Assembly (NCBI GenBank): GCA_904419835.1
Contig: CAJFTA010000007.1
Location: 1-51,954, forward strand
Direction: 5' to 3'
DNA length: 51,954 nt
DNA from: an uncultured Pseudoflavonifractor sp.
GTDB lineage: Bacteria > Bacillota > Clostridia > Oscillospirales > Oscillospiraceae
The notes beneath the pieces were generated by a model that had not been told where the DNA came from, searched no databases, and saw only the letters and a program-made list of their open reading frames with translations. How positions within the stretch are numbered: position 1 is the stretch's first letter; every line of letters begins with the position of its first letter. Made by a program: the position numbers and the translations under genes. Positions 9,153 to 18,900 of the stretch are shown piece by piece.

Positions 9153-9204
9153 TTGAAAAATCTTACTTCACCCCCTATGCAAACGAGAAAAGTTATATTA
9201 AAAT
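9153..9204 (+). promoter_or_regulatory. Possible promoter region for pyrH
   Basis: An AT-rich stretch upstream of pyrH holds TTGAAA (9153-9158) 17 bases before TATGCA (9176-9181), and further -10-like boxes TATATT (9194-9199) and TAAAAT (9199-9204). None is a complete match, so the exact promoter is uncertain. The position, after the divergent DegV promoter and before the first gene of a long run, is what supports it. Confidence 0.35.
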
Positions 9205-9264
9205 AAAGTGAATTACAATGCTCCCCTGCGGGGAAATAAATATGGAAACGAAAGGGTCGAGTTT

Positions 9265-9987
9265 ATGACGGAACCTCAGTATAAGCGAGTGCTCATCAAG
9301 ATCAGCGGCGAGGCACTGGCGGGAGAGGCCTCCCGGGGCCTTAACTTTGACGTGATCAACAGCGTGTGCAGCGTCATCAAAAAGTGCAGCGACGCGGGCG
9401 TCCAGGTGGGCGTGGTCGTGGGCGGAGGCAACTTCTGGCGCGGCGTGAAGGACGGCGGCGGAAAGATGGAGCGGACCCGTGCCGACCATATGGGCATGCT
9501 GGCCACCACGCTCAACTGTCTGGCTCTGGCCGACGTGCTGGAACAGATGGAGGTGGAGGTCCGGGTGCAGACCGCCATTGAGATGCGCTCCATTGCCGAG
9601 CCCTATATCCGCTCCCGCGCCATCCGTCACCTGGAGAAGGGCCGGGTGGTTATCTTCGGCTGCGGCACCGGCAATCCCTTCTTCTCCACCGACACCGCCG
9701 CGGTGCTCCGGGCCGCCGAGATTGACGCCGACGCCATCCTGCTGGCCAAGAACATCGACGGCGTCTACTCCGCTGACCCCAACAAGGATCCCACCGCCGT
9801 GAAGTACGACTCCATCACCTATGATGAGATCCTGGCCCGCCACCTGCAGGTGATGGACTCCACCGCCACCTCTCTCTCCATGGATAACAAGATCCCTGTT
9901 ATTCTCTTCGCCCTCAAAGACCCGGAGAACATCTACCGGGTGGTTATGGGAGAAAAAATCGGAACAATTGTCAAGGAGGCACAGTGA
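9265..9987 (+). CDS. pyrH: UMP kinase
   Basis: Phosphorylates UMP to UDP, using the amino-acid-kinase fold; bacterial enzymes are hexamers controlled by GTP and UTP. The 240-residue product carries KISGEALAG near residue 12, VVVGGGNFWRG near 50, RADHMGMLAT, GTGNPFFSTD and the C-terminal MDSTATSLSMDN, all PyrH-specific. The ATG at 9265 is chosen; an in-frame GTG at 9208 would add 19 residues not typical of the family. It is followed by frr after one base, the usual bacterial pyrH-frr pair, though rpsB and tsf, commonly upstream, are absent here. Confidence 0.97.
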   Translation: MTEPQYKRVLIKISGEALAGEASRGLNFDVINSVCSVIKKCSDAGVQVGVVVGGGNFWRGVKDGGGKMERTRADHMGMLATTLNCLALADVLEQMEVEVRVQTAIEMRSIAEPYIRSRAIRHLEKGRVVIFGCGTGNPFFSTDTAAVLRAAEIDADAILLAKNIDGVYSADPNKDPTAVKYDSITYDEILARHLQVMDSTATSLSMDNKIPVILFALKDPENIYRVVMGEKIGTIVKEAQ

Positions 9988-9988
9988 G

Positions 9989-10543
9989 ATGAACGAAGCC
10001 AACAAGGAATTTGACGCAAAGATGCAGAAGACGGTGGACGTGGTGAAGAGCGACTTTGCCAGCGTCCGCGCCGGCCGCGCCAATGCCGCCGTACTGGACA
10101 AGATCACTGTGGACTATTACGGCGTGCCCACTCCCCTCAACCAGGTGGGCGGCATCTCCTCCCCCGATCCCCGCAGCCTGGTCATCCAGCCCTGGGACGC
10201 CAAGCTGCTCAAGGCCATTGAGAAGGCCATCCAGACCTCCGATCTGGGCATCAATCCCCAGAACGACGGCCGGGTGATCCGCCTGAACTTCCCCCAGCTC
10301 ACCGAGGAGCGCCGTAAGGAGCTGACCAAGCAGGTCCGCAAGTACGCCGAGGCGGGCAAAGTGGCCATCCGCAACATCCGCCGGGACGCCATGGATAAAT
10401 TCAAGTCCATGGAGAAGAAGTCCGAGATTACCGAGGACGACCGGAAGGAACTGGAGAAGGAGCTCCAGGATCTGACCGACAAGCGCTGCAAGCAGATTGA
10501 CGAGCTGACCGAAAAGAAAGAGGCCGAGCTGATGGCCGTGTAA
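9989..10543 (+). CDS. frr: Ribosome recycling factor
   Basis: Splits post-termination ribosomes together with EF-G. The 184-residue product is the standard length. It shows the three-helix-bundle and hinge sequences ASVRAGRANAAVLDKITVDYYG, the WDAKLLKAIEKAIQTSDLGINPQNDG region and the C-terminal KKEAELMAV. The start is ATG 9989 with AAGGAGG at 9974-9980, inside the end of pyrH. The gene is separated from uppS by 188 bases that contain a palindromic repeat, so read-through into uppS may be reduced. Confidence 0.98.
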   Translation: MNEANKEFDAKMQKTVDVVKSDFASVRAGRANAAVLDKITVDYYGVPTPLNQVGGISSPDPRSLVIQPWDAKLLKAIEKAIQTSDLGINPQNDGRVIRLNFPQLTEERRKELTKQVRKYAEAGKVAIRNIRRDAMDKFKSMEKKSEITEDDRKELEKELQDLTDKRCKQIDELTEKKEAELMAV

Positions 10544-10600
10544 CGGCCTTCCCGGCCCAGTGAACGCATACGCACGGGGCCGGCCCGCCCGGGCCTGTGC

Positions 10601-10685
10601 CGCAGATTGCCACGCCAGCATGTCGTGGGCGCGCTCCGGCGCCGCCGGAGAAGAGTCCGCGTCCGTGCCGGCGTGGCAATCCGCG
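10601..10685. repeat. Palindromic REP-like repeat between frr and uppS
   Basis: Twenty bases at 10601-10620 pair with 10666-10685 with only two imperfect positions, both compatible with G-U pairing; the core ATTGCCACGCC/GGCGTGGCAAT is perfect. A second stem, CTCCGGC-GCC-GCCGGAG (10634-10650), sits in the loop. The look resembles dispersed palindromic repeats I know from gut Clostridia, whose translated forms often read IATPAC. Here one frame reads exactly that just upstream of uppS. Only one copy is in the window, so repeat-family membership is inferred. Confidence 0.55.
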
Positions 10686-10731
10686 TCTCCTGTCTCTGCG
10701 CCAGTTCATGGATAAAAGGATAGAGGATATC

Positions 10732-11487
10732 ATGCCATTTTTTAAGCCAAAGGAAGACACCGCAGCTCTGGTGGACTTCGACCATCTGCCCCGGCATGTG
10801 GCCATCATTATGGACGGCAACGGCCGCTGGGCCAGGAAGCGGGGCCTGCCCCGCACGGCGGGCCACGCCGCCGGTGCGGAAAACTTCCGCACCATCGCAA
10901 CCTATTGCAAGGAGATCGGCCTGGAGTACCTGACGGTTTACGCCTTTTCCACTGAAAATTGGAAGCGCCCCGCCGAAGAGGTCTCCGCCATCATGGGCCT
11001 GCTGAAGAAGTACCTGCTGGAGGCCATCAGCAAGATGGAACGGGACCGGGTCAAGATGTGCTTTTTCGGCGACCTGTCCCCGCTGCCCCAGGAGCTCCAG
11101 GATTTATGTGAGCAGACCCGGGAGATCTCCAGACACTATGAGGGCGTGCAGGTCAATATCTGCCTGAATTACGGCGGGCGGGATGAGCTGGTGCGGGCGG
11201 CCAAAGCCTTCGCGCTGGACTGCGCCGCCGGAAAGGCTGATCCCAACCATCTGACGGAAGCCCGGTTCGGCAATTATCTCTTTTCCGCCGGGGTGCCGGA
11301 CCCGGATCTGGTTATCCGGCCCAGTGGGGAGAAGCGAATCTCCAATTTCCTGCTTTGGCAGTCGGCCTATGCGGAATACTATTTTACAGACGTGCTCTGG
11401 CCGGACTTCAATCGAGACGAGCTCCACCGGGCGCTGGCCGCCTACCAGCACCGCCAGAGGAGATTCGGAGGTGTCATCAATGGTTAA
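10732..11487 (+). CDS. uppS: Undecaprenyl diphosphate synthase (cis-prenyltransferase)
   Basis: Extends farnesyl diphosphate with isopentenyl diphosphate to the C55 lipid carrier used for peptidoglycan and other envelope polymers. The 251-residue product has the catalytic Asp28 in IIMDGNGRWA, FSTENWKRP, LNYGGRDELV and the C-terminal SGEKRISNFLLWQSAYAE motif. The start at ATG 10732 is chosen because AGAGGA lies seven bases upstream. In-frame codons further up fall in the palindromic repeat and give a non-family N terminus. Its stop overlaps the cdsA start by eight bases. Confidence 0.97.
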   Translation: MPFFKPKEDTAALVDFDHLPRHVAIIMDGNGRWARKRGLPRTAGHAAGAENFRTIATYCKEIGLEYLTVYAFSTENWKRPAEEVSAIMGLLKKYLLEAISKMERDRVKMCFFGDLSPLPQELQDLCEQTREISRHYEGVQVNICLNYGGRDELVRAAKAFALDCAAGKADPNHLTEARFGNYLFSAGVPDPDLVIRPSGEKRISNFLLWQSAYAEYYFTDVLWPDFNRDELHRALAAYQHRQRRFGGVING

Positions 11488-12295
11488 GCGAATTGCGGTG
11501 GCGGTGGTGTGTATCCCGCTCCTGTTTGTGGTGTTCTTTGTGCTCCCTGAGATCTTTATCCCCATTATGATCTCCGCCCTGTCCATGGTGGCCCTCCACG
11601 AGGTCCTGTGGTCCACGGGCTTTGTGAAGAACGCCTGGATTTCTGGGCTGTCCATCGCGCTGTCCGGCGTGGTGCCCTTCTGGGTGTACATCGGACAGGG
11701 CATGCGCTCGGCGCTGTGCGGCATTTTCATCTATTTCGTCTGCATCTTCGTGGTGGCCATCTCCAGCCACTACACGGTGACCCTGGAGAAGATGGGCGGT
11801 TCCTTCTTTTTTGCCATGCTCATCCCCTATTTCCTGTCCACCTTTGTGCGGATCGATCAGATGCCCCTGGCGGACTACCTGATTCTCCTGCCCCTGGTGG
11901 CGGCCTTCACCAGCGACGCCTTCGCCCTCTTCGCGGGCATGGCCTTCGGCAGGCACAAGCTGGCCCCCGAGCTCTCCCCCAAAAAGACGGTGGAGGGCGC
12001 TGTGGGCGGCCTGGTGGGCGCGGTCATCTGCTGCCTGATCTACGGCGCGGTGATGCAGTTTGGGTTCCAGCTGAAGGTGAACTACCTCTTCCTGGCCATC
12101 TATGGCCTGCTGGGCAGCCTGGTGTCCCAGCTGGGAGACCTGTCCTTCTCCTATATCAAGCGGCAGTACGGCCTGAAGGATTTCGGCAACATCTTCCCCG
12201 GCCACGGCGGCGTATTGGACCGGTTTGACAGCGTTATCTTCTGCGCCCCTCTGATTGAGATTCTCATCTACTGGATGCCCGCCCTCAGCGTGTAA
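11480..12295 (+). CDS. cdsA: Phosphatidate cytidylyltransferase
   Basis: Makes CDP-diacylglycerol from phosphatidic acid and CTP at the membrane, feeding all phospholipid synthesis. The 271-residue product has about eight predicted hydrophobic segments. It carries the family signature near the C terminus: SQLGDLSFSYIKRQYGLKD followed by FPGHGGVLDRFDS, with the metal-binding Asp residues. CGGAGG precedes the ATG, and the coding region begins inside the last codons of uppS, indicating coupling. It lies in the usual uppS-cdsA-dxr-rseP order of Gram-positive genomes. Confidence 0.97.
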   Translation: MVKRIAVAVVCIPLLFVVFFVLPEIFIPIMISALSMVALHEVLWSTGFVKNAWISGLSIALSGVVPFWVYIGQGMRSALCGIFIYFVCIFVVAISSHYTVTLEKMGGSFFFAMLIPYFLSTFVRIDQMPLADYLILLPLVAAFTSDAFALFAGMAFGRHKLAPELSPKKTVEGAVGGLVGAVICCLIYGAVMQFGFQLKVNYLFLAIYGLLGSLVSQLGDLSFSYIKRQYGLKDFGNIFPGHGGVLDRFDSVIFCAPLIEILIYWMPALSV

Positions 12296-12335
12296 CAGCC
12301 AGCAGGGAAGAACGGATAAGGAGTGGATTGCGGAT

Positions 12336-13490
12336 ATGAGAAGAATTTCTCTCCTGGGCTCCACCGGCTCCATCGGCCGGCAGTCCCTGGACGTGATCTC
12401 CGCCTGCGGCATGACCGTGGCGGCCCTGACCGCCAACCGGGATGCAGCCCGGATGGAGGAGCAGGCCCGGCGGTTCAAACCCGAGCTGGCGGTGATGATG
12501 GACCAGGCCGCGGCCGCCGATCTGCGGGTGCGGCTGGCGGACACGGACACCCGGGTGGCCTCCGGCCCTGAAGGGCTGGAGGAGGCCGCCGCCCTGCCCT
12601 CCGCCGATACGGTGATCACCGCAGTGGTGGGCATGGTGGGGCTGAAGCCTACCCTGGCGGCCATCGCTCAGGGCAAGCGCATTGCCCTGGCCAACAAGGA
12701 GACCCTGGTCTGCGGCGGCGAGCTAGTGATGTCGGAGGCGGAGCGCTGCGGCGCGGAGATTGTCCCCGTGGACTCGGAGCACTCCGCCCTGTTTCAGTCC
12801 CTTCAGGGCTGCCGGGACAGGGGAGAGGTCCGCAGGCTGATTCTCACCGCCTCGGGCGGCCCCTTCTTCGGGTATACCCGGGAGCAGCTGGAGCACGTCA
12901 CCCTGGACCAGGCCCTCAGGCACCCAAACTGGTCCATGGGCGCCAAGATTACCGTGGACTCCGCCACCCTGATGAACAAGGGCCTGGAGTTTATCGAGGC
13001 CATGCGGCTCTATCACATGCCGCCGGAGAAAATTTCCGTAGTGGTTCACCGGGAGAGTATAGTTCACTCCCTGGTGGAATACTGTGATAATGCCATGATC
13101 GCCCAGCTGGGCAGCGCGGATATGCGCCTGCCCATTCAGTACGCCCTCACCTGGCCCGCCCGGACGCAGGCGGTGGCAAAGCCCCTGGACCTGCTGGCCT
13201 GCCCGCCCCTCCACTTCGCGCCGCCGGACATGGAGGCCTTCCCCTGCCTGGGGCTGGCCATCGGCGCGGCCCGGACGGGCGGCACCGCAACCGCAGTGCT
13301 CAACGGCGCCAACGAGGCGGCGGTAGGGCTGTTCCTGGAGCGGAAGATTGGATTTATGGACATTCCCCGCCTGGTGGAGCGGGCCCTCAGCCAGGTGGCC
13401 CCGGTGTACGGCGGGGGGCTGGCCGAGATTCTCTCCGCCGACAGAGCGGCCCGGGACGCGGTGCTGTCCGCCCAGGGAACCCAACGCTAG
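12336..13490 (+). CDS. dxr: 1-deoxy-D-xylulose-5-phosphate reductoisomerase
   Basis: Converts DXP to 2-C-methylerythritol 4-phosphate with NADPH, the committed step of the MEP isoprenoid pathway and target of fosmidomycin. The 384-residue product shows the NADPH loop LLGSTGSIGRQSLDV at the N terminus, NKETLVCGGE, the metal site PVDSEHSALFQSLQG, LTASGGPFFG, and the flap/active-site HPNWSMGAKITVDSATLMNKG. The ATG at 12336 follows AAGGAG by 12 bases, slightly long, but it places the start exactly at the nucleotide-binding strand. Together with ispG downstream it shows that isoprenoids come from the MEP pathway. Confidence 0.98.
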   Translation: MRRISLLGSTGSIGRQSLDVISACGMTVAALTANRDAARMEEQARRFKPELAVMMDQAAAADLRVRLADTDTRVASGPEGLEEAAALPSADTVITAVVGMVGLKPTLAAIAQGKRIALANKETLVCGGELVMSEAERCGAEIVPVDSEHSALFQSLQGCRDRGEVRRLILTASGGPFFGYTREQLEHVTLDQALRHPNWSMGAKITVDSATLMNKGLEFIEAMRLYHMPPEKISVVVHRESIVHSLVEYCDNAMIAQLGSADMRLPIQYALTWPARTQAVAKPLDLLACPPLHFAPPDMEAFPCLGLAIGAARTGGTATAVLNGANEAAVGLFLERKIGFMDIPRLVERALSQVAPVYGGGLAEILSADRAARDAVLSAQGTQR

Positions 13491-13502
13491 GAGAAACATT
13501 TT

Positions 13503-14621
13503 ATGATCATCGTCTATATCCTCATCGCGATTTTGATGTTCGGGCTGCTCATCGCGGTCCATGAGTTCGGCCACTTCGCCGCGGCCAAGGCCGTGGGCGT
13601 GAAGGTCAACGAGTTCGCCATCGGCATGGGCCCCCGCATCTTCCACCGGCAGAAGGGGGAGACCGAGTATACCATCCGTCTCTTTCCCATCGGCGGCTTC
13701 TGCGCCATGGAGGGGGAGGAGGAGGACTCGGGGGACCCCCGGGCCTTTGGCAACAAGCCCACCTGGCAGCGGCTGATTGTACTGGCCGCCGGGGCGTTCA
13801 TGAATTTTGTCAGCGGTGTGCTGATTTTCGTCGTCCTATTTGCGGGCACCACCAGCTATATCAGCCCGGTCATCGCCGGCTTTATGGACGGCTTTGCCGC
13901 CCAGGGCGAGGACGGCCTGATGGCGGGGGACCGGATTGTGGAGGTGGACGGCCATGACATCTATCTCCAGGAGGACATCAGCCTGTTTTTTAACCGCGCC
14001 GGCGAGGTGATGGACATCACCGTGGTGCGGGACGGAGAGCGGGTAGAGCTGGAGGACCTGTCCATGCCCTGGCTGGCCATGGTGGACGAAAACGGCAGCC
14101 CGGTGCTGGATGAGAACGGCAACCAGGTCCTCAAGCGGGGCGTCAATTTTACGATTCAGGAAGCCAATGCATTTGACCGGCTGCGGCTGGCCTGGTATAA
14201 TTCCATTGATACCATCCGCCTGGTCTGGGTCAGCCTGGGCGACCTGGTCACCGGCGCGGTGGGCATCCGGGACATGTCCGGCGCGGTGGGCATTGTGACC
14301 ATGATGAGCGACGTGGGAACCCAGGCCCAGGAGGCCGCCCAGTCCACCGGGCAGAACTGGGTGGCGGCTGTGGCCAGCAGCATCGCTTATTTTGTGGCCT
14401 TCATCGCTATCAACCTGGCGGTGATGAACCTGCTGCCCATTCCCGCCCTGGACGGGGGACAGATTCTGTTCCTCATTGTGGATAAAATTTACAGCCTCTT
14501 TTCCAGGCGGCATATTCCCCAGAAGTATCTGGGCTATATCAACGCGGCCGGCTTCATCTTCCTCATGGGTCTGATGATTCTGGTGGCCTGCTCCGATGTG
14601 CTCAAGCTGTTCGGAAAATAA
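13503..14621 (+). CDS. rseP: Site-2 intramembrane zinc metalloprotease
   Basis: RseP/RasP-type protease that cuts transmembrane segments of anti-sigma factors and leftover signal peptides. The 372-residue product has the zinc motif HEFGH at residues 20-24 in its first membrane helix. A PDZ domain at roughly 110-210 follows (GFAAQGEDGLMAGDRIVEVDG), and the second metal-site motif NLLPIPALDGG lies near residue 307-317. AGGAG lies ten bases before the ATG. The substrate is not predictable from context, since no sigma/anti-sigma pair is adjacent; the position after dxr is conserved across bacteria. Confidence 0.96.
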   Translation: MIIVYILIAILMFGLLIAVHEFGHFAAAKAVGVKVNEFAIGMGPRIFHRQKGETEYTIRLFPIGGFCAMEGEEEDSGDPRAFGNKPTWQRLIVLAAGAFMNFVSGVLIFVVLFAGTTSYISPVIAGFMDGFAAQGEDGLMAGDRIVEVDGHDIYLQEDISLFFNRAGEVMDITVVRDGERVELEDLSMPWLAMVDENGSPVLDENGNQVLKRGVNFTIQEANAFDRLRLAWYNSIDTIRLVWVSLGDLVTGAVGIRDMSGAVGIVTMMSDVGTQAQEAAQSTGQNWVAAVASSIAYFVAFIAINLAVMNLLPIPALDGGQILFLIVDKIYSLFSRRHIPQKYLGYINAAGFIFLMGLMILVACSDVLKLFGK

Positions 14622-14624
14622 AAG

Positions 14625-14683
14625 GGGAGACACCAGTCTCCCAACAGGCACCTCTTCTCCTGTACGGGAGGGGAGGTGCCTGT
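14625..14683 (+). other. Two tandem hairpins after rseP
   Basis: GGGAGAC-ACCA-GTCTCCC (14625-14631 with 14636-14642) is followed at once by a longer stem, 14644-14660 with 14667-14683, built on ACAGGCACCTC/GAGGTGCCTGT. No clear T-run follows either. They may attenuate or process the transcript between rseP and ispG; the role is inferred. Confidence 0.45.
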
Positions 14684-14685
14684 CC

Positions 14686-14851
14686 CTAGGGCCTGTTTGA
14701 ATATTGTCAACAGGCCCAATTGGCGGACCTTTTGACCGCTGGACGGCCCAATTTTTCCTTGAAATCCGTCGGGATCCCGCAAAAAAATTGCTTGCCAGCG
14801 GCCAAAATTCCTCGCCACTGCGCACATTGCCAATATTCAAACAAGCCCTAG
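14686..14851. mobile_element. MITE-like element with terminal inverted repeats
   Basis: CTAGGGCCTGTTTGAATATTG (14686-14706) is mirrored at 14831-14851 with a single mismatch. The outer CTAG at each end could be a 4-bp target duplication, as for some IS5-type elements that insert at YTAR. The inside is itself an imperfect long inverted repeat: a CCGCTGG-containing AT-rich half against its complement near 14775-14815. There is no coding capacity. It is much too short for an insertion sequence, which suggests a miniature, non-autonomous element. Relationship to a particular IS family is unproven. Confidence 0.65.
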
Positions 14852-14877
14852 ACATATGGCGAACGGGGGAGATACCT

Positions 14878-15915
14878 ATGACAAAGCAGATTCTGGTGGG
14901 CGGCGTGGCCGTGGGCGGCGGCGCGCCGGTGACCATCCAGTCCATGTGCAATACCCGCACCGACGACGTGGCGGCCACGGTGGAGCAGATTCTCCGCCTG
15001 GAGGCCGCGGGCTGCCAGATTATCCGGGTGGCAGTGCCTGACATGGCGGCAGCCCGGGCGGTGGGCGCCATCCGGGAGCGGATTCACATCCCCCTGGTGG
15101 TGGACATCCACTTTGACTACAAGCTGGCGCTGGAATGCGTGGCCGCCGGGTGCGACGCGGTGCGCATTAACCCCGGCAACATCGGCGGGGAGGACCGGGT
15201 GAAGGCCGTGGCCAATGCCTGTAAAGCAAAAGGACTTCCCATCCGCATCGGCGTCAACGGCGGCTCCCTGGAGAAGCCTCTGCTGGCCAAATACGGCGGC
15301 GTCACCGCCGAGGCCCTGGTGGAATCCGCCTTCGGCCACATCGCCCTGCTGAACCGGTATGACTTTGACGATATCTGCATCTCTCTCAAGTCCTCCAGTG
15401 TGCCCATCACCATGGCGGCCTACCGGCTGATGAGTGAGAAAAGTGATTATCCTTTACACCTTGGCGTCACCGAGACGGGCACGCCCAGAATGGGCGTACT
15501 GAAATCGGCGGTGGGCATCGGCGGCCTGCTGGCCATGGGCATCGGCGACACCATCCGGGTGTCCCTGTCAGCCGACCCCATTGAAGAGGTGTATGCCGCC
15601 CGGGATATCCTGAAGGTGTCCGGCGTGCGGAAGGAGGGCCCGGAGCTCATCTCCTGCCCCACCTGCGGCCGCACCCGCATCGACCTCATCGGCCTGGCCC
15701 AGCAGGTGGAGGAGCGGCTCCAGGCTGTGACCAAGCCCGTCACCGTGGCGGTGATGGGGTGCGTGGTCAACGGCCCCGGCGAGGCCGCCGCCGCCGATGT
15801 GGGCATCGCCGGGGGAGACGGCGTGGGCCTGCTGTTCCGCCGGGGGGAGATTGTGAAGAAGGTGCCCCAGGAGCAGCTGGTGGACGAGCTGTTCCAGATG
15901 ATTGACGAGCTGTAA
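14878..15915 (+). CDS. ispG: (E)-4-hydroxy-3-methylbut-2-enyl-diphosphate synthase
   Basis: A [4Fe-4S] enzyme of the MEP pathway that reduces methylerythritol cyclodiphosphate to HMBPP. The 345-residue bacterial-length product has the TIM-barrel start GGVAVGGGAPVTIQSMCNTRTDD, the RINPGNIG motif, and the cluster ligands in CPTCGRTRIDL and GCVVNGPGE. The ATG at 14878 follows GGGGGA. Its entire upstream region is occupied by a MITE-like insertion, so the native link to rseP has been split and the element may now supply the local transcript structure. Confidence 0.97.
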   Translation: MTKQILVGGVAVGGGAPVTIQSMCNTRTDDVAATVEQILRLEAAGCQIIRVAVPDMAAARAVGAIRERIHIPLVVDIHFDYKLALECVAAGCDAVRINPGNIGGEDRVKAVANACKAKGLPIRIGVNGGSLEKPLLAKYGGVTAEALVESAFGHIALLNRYDFDDICISLKSSSVPITMAAYRLMSEKSDYPLHLGVTETGTPRMGVLKSAVGIGGLLAMGIGDTIRVSLSADPIEEVYAARDILKVSGVRKEGPELISCPTCGRTRIDLIGLAQQVEERLQAVTKPVTVAVMGCVVNGPGEAAAADVGIAGGDGVGLLFRRGEIVKKVPQEQLVDELFQMIDEL

Positions 15916-15921
15916 AGAGAG

Positions 15922-15950
15922 CGGACCGCAGGGCGTTTTCCCTGGTCCGG
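15922..15950 (+). other. Hairpin between ispG and polC
   Basis: CGGACC, then CAGGG, pairs with CCCTGGTCCG across a CGTTTT loop, with one bulged base. There is no downstream T-run, so this looks like an intercistronic structure rather than a terminator. Confidence 0.4.
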
Positions 15951-15980
15951 AGCGAAACCGTGTGTGGGAGCGTTGGTGCC

Positions 15981-18900
15981 ATGCCTGAGCAAAAGATACC
16001 CTTTTTAACATTGTTTTCCGCCTGGCAGCCGGAGGAGGAGCTGGCAGCCCTGGCCGCCGGGTGCACCGTCACCGGGGCGGTCATTGACCGGGCCGCCCGG
16101 TCCATCTCCGCCCGGGTGGAGTGCCCGTCCCTGCCCGCCGACGACCTGCGCCGGCGGTGGGAGCGCTCCCTGGCCGACACCTATCGGGCGGGCCGGGTGG
16201 TGCTGGAGCTGCTGCGTCCGCAGAGCGAGGCGCCTGCCGCGGCGGAGCATCGGCCGGAGCCTGTCCCAGAGCCTCCCGTGGAGCAGGCGTCTCCCGCTGC
16301 GGAGCCGTCGTCCCCGCCCCGGGAGCCCGCCCAGCAGGAGACCGGGGCCGAGGCGGCCTTCCGCCGCACTGAGGAGATCCGCCGGCAGGCCCTCCAGAAG
16401 CTGAAGGTATGCCGCCCTGCTGCAAAAAAGCAGGACAGCAAAAAGGGAGGCGGCAAGCTCATTTTCGGCCGCCGGGAGATCAAGGGCGAGGCCACGGCCA
16501 TGAAGGATCTGAACCTGGACATGGGCACCGTCACCGTCAAGGGCGATGTCTTTGCCGTGGAGCACAAGGAGCTGAAGAAGCGGGGCGCCTGGGTCATCGG
16601 CTTTGACATGACCGACTACACCGGCTCCATCCATATCAATAAGTTTTGTCCCGGCGACGAGGGCAAGCCCATTGTGGACAGCGTGAAGGAGGGTATGCAC
16701 CTTCTGGTCCAGGGCAAGCTGACGGTGGACCGGTTCTCCGGCGAGATGGTGCTGGAGCCCTACGCCGTCATGGAGGGGAAGAAGGAGACCAAGCAGGACA
16801 ACGCCCCGGAGAAGCGGGTGGAGCTCCATCTCCACACCACCATGTCCTCCATGGACGCCCTGACCCCTGCCAAAGCGGTGGTCAAGCGGGCGGAGAGCTG
16901 GGGCCACCGGGCCATCGCCATCACCGACCACGGCGTGGCCCAGGCCTTCCCGGACGCCTGGCACGCCGCCAAGAACATCAAGGTGCTCTACGGCGTGGAG
17001 GCCTATTACATCAACGACGTGGACGATCGTGTGGTGGTCCACGGGGAGCAGGAGCAGGACTTCACCGGTGAGGTGGTCTGCTTCGACATCGAGACCACCG
17101 GTCTGGACAACCGGCGGGACGTGATCATCGAGATCGGCGCGGTCATCCTGCGCAACGGCGAGATCGCCGAGACCTTCGATACCTTTGTCTCGCCCGGCCG
17201 TCCTCTGAGCCGGGAGATCGTGGAGCTGACCAGCATCACCGACAAGATGCTGGAGGGAGCGCCCTCTCAGGAGGAGGCCATCCGGGCCTTCCTGGAGTTC
17301 GCTGGGGACCGCCCCCTGGCTGCCCACAACGCCGAGTTCGACATGGGATTCATCGCTGAGGGCTGCCGCCGATACGGCATTCCCTTTGAAAAGACCTCCA
17401 TCGACACCCTGATCCTGGCCCAGAACCTGTTGCCCGACCTGGGCAAGTACAAGCTGGACATTGTGGCGGAGCACCTGCGGCTGCCGCCCTTCAAGCACCA
17501 CCGGGCCGACGCGGACGCCGGCATGGTGGCCTACATGCTGGTGCCCTTCTTCAGGATGCTCCAGGACTTGGGTATCCACACCCTCCAGTCCATCAACCCG
17601 GAGATGACCCGCCTGCGGGTCAAGGGCAAGGCCCGCCGCCAGCCCAAGCACCTGATTGTGCTGGCCAAGAACAACATGGGCCTGCGGAACCTGTATACCC
17701 TCATCTCCAAGGCCCACCTGGAGCACTTCAAGCGGTACCCCATCATGCCAAAGAGCCTCATCAACCAGCACCGGGAGGGCCTGATTCTGGGTTCCGCCTG
17801 TGAGGCGGGCGAGCTCTTTGAGGCTGTGGTCAAGCACAAGGACTTCAACGAGCTCAAGCGCATCGCCTCCTGGTACGACTTCCTGGAGATTCAGCCCCTG
17901 TGCAACAACGCCTTCATGCTCCGCAAGGGCATGGTCCAGAGCGAGGAGGAGCTGCGGGACTTCAACCGTACCATCGTGGCCCTGGGCAAGGCCCTGGACA
18001 AGCCTGTGTGCGCCACCGGCGACGTCCACTTCCTGGACCCGGAGGACGAGATTTACCGCCATATCCTGCTGGACACCAAGGGCTTTGAGGACTGCGACGC
18101 GCCGCTGCCCCTGTACTTCAAGACCACCGAGGAGATGCTGGAGGAGTTCTCCTACCTGGGCAAGGAGGACTGCTACAACGTGGTGGTCCGCAATACCAAC
18201 CTGGTGGCCGACTGGTGCGACCGCATCAACCCTCTGCCTAAGGGGCTGTTCGCCCCCAAGCTGGAGGACTCCGCCGGGGAGCTGTCCCGGCTGGTGTGGG
18301 GGAAGGCCAAGTCCCTCTACGGCGAAGAGGTGCCCCAGATTGTGTCCGACCGTATCAACGCCGAGCTGGGAGACATTCTGAAGCGGCACTACGATGTGAT
18401 CTACATGTCCGCCCAGAAGCTGGTGCAGAACTCTCTGGAGCACGGCTATCTGGTGGGCTCCCGCGGCAGCGTGGGTTCCTCTCTGGTGGCCTTCATGTCG
18501 GGCATCACGGAGGTAAACTCCCTGCCGCCCCACTACCGCTGTCCCAACTGCAAGCACTCCGACTTTGAAATCGCCAAGGAGCTGGGAGCTGGCTGCGGCG
18601 CAGACATGCCCGACGCGGTGTGTCCGGTCTGCGGCGCCCAGTATGCCAAGGACGGCTTCAACATCCCCTTCGAGACCTTCCTGGGCTTCGGCGGCGACAA
18701 GGTGCCCGATATCGACCTGAACTTCTCGGGCGAGTACCAGGCCAAAGCCCACCGGTATACCTTCGAGCTCTTCGGTGAGACCCACGTGTTCCGGGCCGGC
18801 ACTATCGGCACGGTGGCGGAGAAGACCGCCTTCGGCTACGTGAAGAAGTACCTGGAGAAGCGGGGCATCCACGTGCCTCGTGCGGAGGAGAACCGGCTGG

